A program made the translations under genes and the position numbers. The notes beneath the pieces are model-generated. The model saw nothing but the letters and a program-made list of their open reading frames with translations, ran no database searches and was not told where the DNA came from. A stretch of 64,000 nucleotides of DNA from Takakia lepidozioides (Eukaryota; Streptophyta; Takakiopsida; Takakiales; Takakiaceae): contig CM060734.1 of assembly GCA_030704615.1 (NCBI GenBank), positions 28,538,042-28,602,041 of the forward strand, in the 5' to 3' direction. Shown here piece after piece: positions 56,315-64,000 of this stretch. The stretch's first letter is position 1, and each line of letters starts with the position of its first letter.

Positions 56315-56486
56315 GGTTGCAGCGGGGGGAAGGGACGATGATGGCTTGAGCGCGGAGGGGTTTCACACAGCGATCTCAGAGGGAGATCCTACATGGTGGA
56401 TGCTGCACAACCTTTTCCATCCTGCAAATGTGGGCTCTTGGGTGTCAGGTTAGTCAGCTTGGGTGTTTCAATCCCTGCCTGCTCAG

Positions 56487-56965
56487 CTGCACCGTGGTGG
56501 TTCTCACAAACCAACCGACATTACCTGACTACAGACACATGCAGAGCACACAAGAGCTCATTTTGGGTTCATGGTCGGTCAAATCCTCTATGGGGCCTCA
56601 AACAAGGTCAAGGACAATGTGGTGAGGGCACATTTTTCTTCGACCTATTTCAACCTGTTTTGCCCTCTCATCAGACTCGGCCCTGAGATGCATATGAATT
56701 CTGTAAGTTAGCTCATCGGGTGGATGCCTACTCAGCTACACCGTGGTGGTTCTCACAGACCAATCCGACATTACGTGACTACAGACACAAGCAGAGCACA
56801 CAAGAGGTCCTTTTGGGTTGATGGTTGATCAAATCCTCCATGGGTCATGACACAAGGTCAAGGACAATGTGGTGAGAGCACCTTTTTCTTCGACCTATTT
56901 CAGCCTGTTTTGCCCTTTCATCAGACTCGGCCTTGAGATGTATATTGAATTCTGTAAGTTAGCTC
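56487..56965 (+). repeat. Tandem duplication of a roughly 240-bp unit
   Basis: Units 56487-56726 and 56727-56965 share caccgtggtggttctcaca, acattac.tgactacagaca and cagactcggcc.tgagatg. A third, diverged partial copy is near 57450-57530. They sit directly before the OSB-like exons, so an exon and intron of that gene may have been duplicated; frames are broken. Confidence 0.65.
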
Positions 56966-57026
56966 GTTGGGTAGATCTGCAGTGGTGGTTTGCAATGACC
57001 TTGACAAGTAACTGCCTATGTAGCAG

Positions 57027-57432
57027 CAGGAAAGTATCCAATAACAGAGATGAGGAGAAGCTTTGGAATGAACACTTTTCCGACCCCAGTCAATGGTGGG
57101 ACAACGGAGACAAAAAGGTGAATGCCTGTTGGACTACAGAGAGAAGCAAATGCAATTCAGAATTGGAACTACTGTAATAAGTAGGGTTGGGGTGTTTGCT
57201 GGAAGAACTTCATGCCGTTAGTGTCAGCTGCTAGCAGCAAGTATTCATGATTTGTACGCAGGTAGGGATAGCTGAAGGACCATGGATAGAGGTCCAGATT
57301 CATCCAAGAGGGCCGGATTTCAAACACAAGATTAGTTCTAGTTCCCTGTGGATCAATAGCTACAAGAAATCTGCGTGGGTAGATGGTCAACTGGAGCTTT
57401 GCAGCAGCACAATTGATAGAACAAGGCACTGC
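57027..57432 (+). CDS. OSB-like organellar single-stranded DNA-binding protein, PDF motif
   Basis: Two exons join in phase: 57027-57117 (donor aaaaag|gtgaat) and 57262-57432 (acceptor tacgcag). They encode LWNEHFSDPSQWWDNGDKK followed by RGPDFKHKISSSSLWINS and a stop. W-x-x-F-x-DP-x-WWDN plus PDFKHK is the PDF motif of plant OSB proteins, which bind single-stranded DNA in mitochondria or plastids and restrain recombination. About 14 residues separate the WWDN and PDFKHK halves, more than usual. I did not find the OB-fold or a transit peptide, and upstream repeats are broken. It could be a partial or decaying copy. Confidence 0.55.
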
Positions 57433-58688
57433 TAATGAATGCACCTTCTTCAACACATTTCAACCAGTTTTTCCCTGTTATCAGAGTCGTCCCTAAATTT
57501 TCTTGTTGAATTCTGCAAGTTAGCTCTGATGGGGCAAGTTCAAATGGTGGAGGTCCCACTTCAGGTGTTACCCTCTACAATGTTTGGAGAAAGGTGGGTG
57601 AAGAGGGAGAGAGGCAAATATGTGTGGAGCTCCCTATGAGCATGAGTTGAAGCCCTGCTAGAATAGAACATCTTGGGTTGTGAAAACAGAATAGTGGTAA
57701 TTTTCTCCTCTTTCTTTTTGTCATGTTCTATTTTGTAGCGTTGTATCCCTCAAATGTGTGTGTGTGGGATACATTGGAATTCACGTACTCATAAGGCATT
57801 CCTCTGTTGTTGTCCCAATGTCCAGGTACTCATCGCAGTTACACTGATTATGCCAGCAGATTCCAAGTCTGGTTTCTGGTTCTTGAGGGCTTGTTCATAT
57901 GGAGTGTTTCTTTTACATGTCAGTATCTGGTGATGTTGCATTTTAATAAGTATAACATTCATGTTGATTGCATTTGTTTCATGTTTTGGTGTGCAAGCAG
58001 GTTGTTGAAGACACTATCAACATAGGTGAAGAAACAACCTCGACCCAAAAATCACAAGTTAATGGATGCTATGCCACAAAAGTCCATGTAAAATTATAAT
58101 CTTGGAGCTGGTGTGCACTGGACACCAGCTAGTCCATCTGGACGACATTATAGAGTAGTCAAATCACTTGAGAGGGTTGTCAGCCCCCTCTTGGAGAATC
58201 TTTACATGAGTTCTTCTGTTCTGAGCCCAGGTTCTCAAAACATTTGGCAGTTGAAGACTGGCCAATCAGTTCTCGGGACGTGTGCAGGAAATCTCACTTG
58301 TTTTTGTTGGTGAGGTTTAATTTGCCTGCTACCATGCTCAAGGTCATTTGACATCAATATATTTTGCACTGGTCATAACCCCCCAACTCGTCTACATATT
58401 CATTTGAGGTTGCCCCATTGTAAATGTGAGGAGGTTGTGGGCGCAGATTGTTCATCCAAATGACATGCACATCTTGAAGTTTTATGTGGATTGTGACGGT
58501 TGGCTTGTAATGAAGTATAAGAAATCGGCAACCAACGCTGACTGGCTTCCGAAGCAAGTCAAAATGTGGAAGGTTGCTAAGGACGGGAGGTCTCCCCTGC
58601 TACCCCAGGGGGTCCCGGAAACCTGTTCCACTGCAGCCTATTCGGGGAATAAAGCCAGACGCCAGGGAAAAAAATGCCAGTATTGTAA

Positions 58689-59375
58689 ATGGCCTTTCGA
58701 AGTACCGCGAAATTCTGGAGACTTGGGATGGATCTCGACAAGAACTACGAAAATATCATGAAGAACTACGATGAGTATTGGAAGGATGTTCTTCTTGAAC
58801 TTGGTAAGCCATTGCCTGAGCCAAAGGACAAGCTGGAGGAGGGGTTTTGGCCTTCGACTCTGTGGAAAGCTAACCATGACAGAGATGGGATTAGGGTTGA
58901 ATGTGAGAGTCAGGAGGAGTCAGAGGAGGAAGATCGCAACCAGTTGGATCCCTATTGTGGGCCAAAGAGTCAGAGACCTAAAGAGCCGATGAACCCATTC
59001 AAAGATATTGAAATTGGAAACTTCGTACTTGTTCGACCACCAGACACAAAGACATATCCAGTTTGGATGGGTGTGACAATCTCAGGTGTTGTTCGTGACC
59101 GTTCAGATGAGAGATATCGGCAAGTCCTTCTGGAGTGGTGGAGACCTAAAGGTGCCGCAGCGGAGGAGGTGGACAGGTATAGAAACTGTTGGGACAAAGC
59201 TTGGGAGTTCAATGAATCTGATCCACCAAAGTGGATACATACGAACTGTGTGGTGTGGACAATGCGACCTCGGAAGAACACCTCCAAGTGGAGCTCTAGA
59301 CGCATTGGAAAGGCCGAAGCAATTAAAGTGAAAGCAAATCTATATGCTGCGAACGATCAAAATGAGTCTGATTAA
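58689..59375 (+). CDS. Unrecognised 228-codon ORF, Trp-rich
   Basis: An ATG-started open frame to a TAA. The N-terminal half is charged and helical (KNYENIMKNYDEYWKDVLLE), followed by an acidic stretch (EESEEED). The second half has IGNFVLVRPPDTKTYPVWMG, LLEWWRPKG and PKWIHTNCVVWTMRPRKN, patterned like a small beta-rich, BAH- or Tudor-like reader fold, though I cannot assign it. Sequence before it (58426-58680) is open in other frames, so upstream exons may exist. Composition and codon choice look genuine; function unknown. Confidence 0.5.
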   Translation: MAFRSTAKFWRLGMDLDKNYENIMKNYDEYWKDVLLELGKPLPEPKDKLEEGFWPSTLWKANHDRDGIRVECESQEESEEEDRNQLDPYCGPKSQRPKEPMNPFKDIEIGNFVLVRPPDTKTYPVWMGVTISGVVRDRSDERYRQVLLEWWRPKGAAAEEVDRYRNCWDKAWEFNESDPPKWIHTNCVVWTMRPRKNTSKWSSRRIGKAEAIKVKANLYAANDQNESD

Positions 59376-59397
59376 GCACAGTGTAGAGAGGTGCACG

Positions 59398-59417
59398 GGA
59401 GATCTCCCGTGCTAATT
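59398..59417. repeat. Perfect 20-bp palindrome GCACGGGAGATCTCCCGTGC
   Basis: Just after the stop of the 58689-59375 ORF. Related imperfect palindromes lie near 58585, 59628, 60307, 60495 and 60680. In a transcript it would form a strong hairpin, so it could act in RNA 3' end control. Confidence 0.85.
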
Positions 59418-59614
59418 TGACGACAATATGTGTTAATGTTGATCTTACTGGTGATTACCAGGATTTTGTGGGAGCTCATTTGACAATCAGAAGTTCACCT
59501 TGAATTCTCTGTGTCGACCATTTGAACCTTTCAATTTTTGAACATCTATATCTCTAGCGATTTGAACCCTGACTGCCTGCATCTCAGTGAAAGTTTAGTT
59601 CTGGTTGATTGTAT

Positions 59615-60720
59615 TTTACGCACATAGCAAGGGAGGTCTCCGTGCTACAGATACTTGACTATTGCAGACTGATATGATTAATATTCTCATTCACTATAGC
59701 GCTCATTGAAGAAAAAGAAAGGAAGTATGACGCCTCCTGAAGGAAGCGTAACTTATGGAGTCACTTCACCCCCAAGGGCTACTGCCTTCCGCTAGGAAGG
59801 TGGACACCTTCATGACAACCAGACTGTGGTTTGAACCCACAACCACATCCAACATGGTATGTGCCCAGTACCACTGGGCTACATGCTGGTTGTCGTGCTC
59901 ATTGAATAATATAGTTATGAGTCCCAATTTGGTTCGTTATCTGATAAGGATATGTCGGGGTCCGAATATCGTATTTTCTTCCCTAGCGGACTGTCCTTTT
60001 ATATATCTATTTCAACGGTGGCCCCTTCTTAATCTAACCTTGTAAATTGTATCCTCGTGATGTTGTTATTGATGAGGTCTCTCGTGGTATGTCTCGTTGT
60101 TTTTTTAATATTACTTACTGGATTCTTTTTTGATCTCCGGACAAATAGCTTTTGTTCTGATCTCCAAAATTTTGAATTTTTGAATGGCCAGTGGATGTGA
60201 ATGGTTGTACATTTTACTTTGTTTCCGTCTGACGGTTCAACACATTTTGTATGTCGGACGGGGCCGATTTCCGACGGTGTTTGATGGTTTTCTCCCTTAC
60301 ACATAGTGCTCGGGAGATGTCCCGTGCTACAGTGACTTGACTATTTCCGATCATGATTATTATATTTTTCTTAGAGCTCATTGTAGAATACCCTTGCGGA
60401 ATGTCTTTCACTACTCCGATATTAACGGTGGCGCCTTATGACGCCGACGTTCTAAATTGTATTTTCGCGATTGTGCTATTGATTTCTGTTGTAGTAGGGG
60501 AGGTCTCCCCTGCTATGTCTCGACGTCTGTTCGGCAGTTACTGGATTCTTATTTGGTATTCAGAGGGTGACAAATAATTGTTGGCTTACCGGACAGTTTT
60601 AATTTCTGGATGACCAGTTCATGTGAATGTTTCTAGATCTTACTTTCTTTTAATTTGACGGCTTGACACTTCTCGTATTGAGCACGGGAAATCTCCCCTG
60701 GTGGGGGGAGGTCTGAAAGC
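59615..60720. repeat. Diverged tandem units each opened by a GGGAG/CTCCC palindrome
   Basis: Two long units, about 59615-60303 and 60304-60690, align over gctacagtgacttgactatt, the gctcattg segment, ggtggc.cc..., taaattgtat and ttactggattctt. The first is longer because a SINE sits in it. No coding frame spans the units. Confidence 0.6.
59711..59896 (-). mobile_element. tRNA-derived SINE with 10-bp target duplication
   Basis: On the minus strand: ACAACCAGCATGTAGCCCAG with TGGTACTGGGC (A box region), TGTGGGTTCAAACCACA (T-arm/B box with a 5-bp stem), then TGGTTGT complementary to the first seven bases. The 3' end is pyrimidine-rich (cttcctttctttttc). GCTCATTGAA is duplicated exactly at 59701-59710 and 59897-59906. 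Confidence 0.8.
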
Positions 60721-61117
60721 ACCAGCAGCAAGCTGACATTGTACTTGAAATTGTATTTGACATGGTATCTGATCTTGTATTTGACGGTTCAATGCATTTC
60801 GTTTGTTATTTCATGTCCTCAAGATGACAAAGATTTTTCTATCCCTTAAGTTTCAATAATTCAAAAACATTATTCCAATGTTTCTACCAATAATTTTGAG
60901 TCACGACCCATTGTGGTTTTAAAGCTCTTACTTTGTTTCGTATATGATATTGACATGCATTTGTTACGTTTTCACGCCCGGTTATCAGCGTCACGTCCGT
61001 CCGTCAACGTCAGGTCACGTAAGACCTGACTCTGACGGGACCTCCGTCACGTCAGGTTCGGGGAATATTCTGGTAAAAACAGTAGCAGGTAAAATACTGC
61101 CACTTAAGTAGTCACGT

Positions 61118-62195
61118 CGCCGACACGGTGGCGGTGGCAAATACATTTTGAAAATTAACAAAATGAACGCGCCCGCCAATTATGGCGGTCGCATTGTTTT
61201 TCAAAATTAAAAAAGAAATAGCGACCGCCGTATTGGCAGTCGCTTCAATTTTATTTTTTTTAAAAGCAAGATTGGCGGTCGCACTGGCGGTCGCTTTATT
61301 TTTCGAAATAGAAAAAGAAATAGTGACCGCCATATTGGCGGTCGCTTCAATTTTATTTTTTTTAAAGCAAGATTGGCGGTCGCACTGGCGGTCGCTTTAT
61401 TTTTCGAATTAAAAAAACAAATAGCGACCGCTATCTTCGCGATCGCTTCAATTTATTTTTTTAAAAAAACAAGATTGGCGGTCGCATTGGCGGTCGCCTA
61501 ATTTTAAAAAGAAAACAAGCGACTGCCATATTGGCGGTCGCACAATTTTGTAAATATGTACAGAACATGCGACCGCCATATGGCGGTCGAATAATTTCAA
61601 AAATATAAAATCAAATAGCGACCGCCATTGGGCGGTCGCTTAATTTAAAATATATATAAAAAAACAAACGACCGCCATATGGCGGTCAGTAAATTTAAAA
61701 TTATATAAAAAAAACAAGCGACATATGAAAATAAAAGTGACTGCCAACCGGTGGTCGCTTGTTTTAAAACAATACAATATTTGCGACCACCAAACCGGCG
61801 GTCGCGTCAATTTTAAAATATATATTAAGTTTAAGCGACCGCCAGCTTGGAGGTCGCTTAAACTTGAAAATATAAAGATTAAAAGCGACCGTCTTACTGG
61901 CGGTCGCATTTTTATTAAAAAAATTAAAAATAAAAGCGACCACCATATTGGCGGTCGCTTTATTTTAAATATATTAACAAATGAAGCGACCGCCATACCG
62001 GCAGTCGCATTATATTTGAAATAAAAAACAATAGTGACCGTCATACGGGCGGTCGCTTAAATTTAAAAATATACAAAATAGAAGTGACCGCAATATTACA
62101 CAAAATGAAAAGAAATAAAAGCGACCGCAGTAGTGGCGGTCATTTGTTTTTCATAAAAAATAAAAATAGCGACCGTAATATTAGCGGTCGCTTAA
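61118..62195. repeat. Array of about 20 GC hairpins in AT-rich DNA, period about 50 bp
   Basis: Imperfect palindromes of consensus GCGACCGCCATATTGGCGGTCGC (given here as the arms GCGACCGCC and GGCGGTCGC around a short loop) recur near 61172, 61221, 61322, 61423, 61519, 61569, 61618, 61668, 61784, 61834, 61883, 61935, 61984, 62034, 62121 and 62169, with half units between. Spacers are 25-30 bp of A/T. Around 61270-61490 a second unit type with two direct ggcggtcgc copies alternates with the palindromes. Confidence 0.9.
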
Positions 62196-62298
62196 TTTCA
62201 AAATTACAACAAATATGGTTGTACAGCCTTTTCGGGTGGGCGCTATTGGTTTGTCATTTATTCATTTCATTTTCATTTCACTTTCATCCTTCTTGGAT

Positions 62299-62307
62299 CA
62301 TATATAA
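62299..62307 (+). promoter_or_regulatory. TATA-like element before the right-edge coding region
   Basis: catatataaggg lies between the hairpin array and the first open frames of the right-edge region, at a plausible distance for a promoter. Support is positional only. Confidence 0.3.
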
Positions 62308-62559
62308 GGGAGGATGGTCACCAAGCTCCTCAGTTCTTTTGGCGCAAACACTTGAGGTTGTTTTGGATGTTCTCTTCCATTGAACGAGAGTGTAGCCCAA
62401 GAAGAGGGTGCGCACCTTTTGCCATTGTGACTTCCACCAAAGCCACTTCAGCAGATTGTGTATAAGCTCAACACTACAACCCACATCGACCCACTTAGGT
62501 TGCTGACAGGTGTAGAAGTGTTGGGCTATCGCATTGCACTCTATATTCACAACACGTTC

Positions 62560-64000
62560 ATTTAATATGGTGACCCTAGCATACTAGCAAAAGAGGGCTG
62601 GAAGGATGTTCCGGAAGAGTTCCGGTGGCCGATGACGAGATGCAAAAAATTCGTGAAATGGTACCACATCAATCGATTGTGGCCTTTGGATAAGCATGAC
62701 GTGCAAACCCGAAACAATTACGCAGAGTCCAGGTCTTGCATGAACTTGCATTTCCAGCATAGGGCGAATGAGGTGCATTGCACATTGTGGGGTCAACCTC
62801 TCTTAAAGGGCCAAATCTCGTACACCTTGGCAGTCATGTTGTACATGGAGGTCATACTCTTGCGTCCAGTGAATTGCAAACTGCTAGTAGGAGGAACGCA
62901 AGGTTGCTATACGATTTGGAGTACATCCCGGACACGTTCGGAATACAACCGGCTGCAACGTTAGAGGAACAACTGGCGGAAAGAGACCAGCGAATCAGGA
63001 CCCTACATGACCGACTAGACTGGCAAACACTGCGCATAGCCGAGTTGAAAGCTAGATTGCAAGACATGCCTCCAAACAATGAAGGCACTGTTGTCCACAA
63101 TGAGGATCGAACAAACGTCGTGGACATGGACGCGAAGTTTGCGATGCCCGATCGCAGTATTGACCTCATCATTCACGAAATTACGGACGTCCTTGACTCT
63201 GTGGCCGATGAAACCATGGTTGAGGAACAGCGAATTGTGGATGAGAGAAGGAGGAAAAGAAAAAAACCAGTACTGAAAACCGAGGAATGTTCGAGGGTCG
63301 TCATTCAATCGGAGATGAACCCGATATTAGATGTCGACCGCGTTACAAAGGAGTGGGACATTGTCATGGCAACTGCATGGCGCTTGTCCAAAACGCTGGA
63401 GATTCGGGCATGGGTCCCATTGAATGGCAATTGGAAGAATTGGGTACAATGAGCGACCCATTTGGCCTAGCACGGGTAGAGTGGGCACTGTCAGGCTTGC
63501 AACGTGTCGCACGCATGTCGAACCGTAGCGTGGATAACATTTATGCCAACATGCAAAGGTATAACGATCTCCGCATCGCATCAAGCGTGTTCGTCGGGTA
63601 TACCAATTGGGCAGATGTGGATTCTATGTTCGATCGATGTGAGCACAGAATTTCGGGGTCGAACAGAAGCATAAACTGGAAATTGGAGATAGAGGAAGAG
63701 TGAGACACCACAACAAGGATGACCAGCCACATCAAACTGGTCCAGAGGGAGGAGATACCATGAGGCGTTTTGCCGTCATACAGTTTGTTCGATGTATAGG
63801 AATCTATATGGCCTAGAGGGATGTCATGTGCTTGGATCATGTGGACATATGTTCCATCTCACATGTCTTATCCCGCAAGCCTTGCGGACGAGCGCTTGCC
63901 CAGAATGTCATACACCAATCCATCGTCGTTTCTATGAGCTGGTGGGCTTGGAGGATCGGATGCCCATAGGCTTTGAATACAATCGACACAACCTCCCATT
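62560..64000 (+). CDS. Coiled-coil and RING-like zinc finger protein, 3' partial
   Basis: Open frames on the plus strand cover 62560-63710 and continue to the edge with shifts. A coiled coil is clear at about 62965-63060 (LEEQLAERDQRIRTLHDRL...). The frame ending at 63450 is followed by FGLARVEWALSGLQRVARMS in another frame. From about 63750 a third frame has CRHTVC, then CHVLGSCGHMFHLTC and ACPECHTPIHRRFYELVGL, fitting a RING-type finger that would bind an E2 enzyme. The three frames may be exons or frameshifted parts of a decaying gene. It runs off the right edge, so the C-terminus is missing. Confidence 0.5.

Noticed and set aside
61112-62044. Open frames through the hairpin array on both strands
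   Set aside because: They follow the repeat period and encode only repeat-derived peptides.
61118-62195. CRISPR-like array
   Set aside because: Regular spacing of about 50 bp invites the comparison, but the repeats are variable palindromes, the spacers are low-complexity A/T, and the surroundings are eukaryotic.

Overview
The window is nuclear DNA from a streptophyte, most likely a charophyte alga or an early-diverging land plant. The reasons are a spliced LIN/CERBERUS-type U-box/WD40 gene with kilobase introns, an OSB-type organellar DNA-binding motif, a PPR-DYW remnant, and very dense retroelements. One of these is a Ty3/gypsy element carrying a DNA methyltransferase, a combination reported before from charophytes and dinoflagellates. 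The species cannot be fixed from sequence alone.

Layout. 0-3.7 kb (+): end of an unknown gene, then two neighbouring coding blocks with NIF/FCP1-type (HAD phosphatase-like) domains; the second has a degenerate catalytic motif. 4.2-6.2 kb (+): G-poor LINE-like element whose long ORF contains a 2A-like NPGP motif. 6.26-22 kb (-): an unrecognised multi-exon gene cut in one exon by a 10.94-kb retrotransposon (6592-17532, +). That element has gag, protease, a Dnmt3-like methyltransferase, RT/RNase H, a DDE integrase and a terminal PHD finger. Its ends are not ordinary LTRs: repeats are arranged A1-genes-B1-A2-B2, with a GGTG duplication at both outer ends. 22-24.9 kb: non-coding, with LINE tails, TA repeats and a tRNA-like repeat. 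24.9-29.2 kb (+): decayed L1-type LINE, then a PPR-DYW pseudogene fragment (29.2-29.7 kb).

30.8-48.2 kb (-): a LIN/CERBERUS-like E3 ubiquitin ligase gene with U-box, ARM-like and WD40 exons, plus a duplicated acidic module encoded by two exons. Its introns hold LINE fragments and a nested pair: a 5S rRNA-derived SINE (12-bp target duplication) into which a TRIM inserted (TGACT duplication) and became a tandem array of five LTRs. Each full LTR contains a tRNA-like sequence. 48.7-49.25 kb is a GC-rich upstream region.

49-64 kb: two related terminal-inverted-repeat elements, tRNA-derived SINEs, simple and tandem repeats, an OSB-like gene fragment (57.0-57.4 kb), an unrecognised 228-codon ORF (58.7-59.4 kb), recurrent GGGAG/CTCCC palindromes (58.6-60.7 kb), an array of about 20 GC hairpins at roughly 50-bp spacing (61.1-62.2 kb), and at the right edge a coding region with a coiled coil and a RING-like zinc finger.

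The most noteworthy systems are the methyltransferase/PHD retroelement with split terminal repeats, the tRNA-bearing TRIM array nested in a 5S SINE, and the hairpin array. Exon limits are read by eye from GT/AG sites and frame continuity and are approximate.
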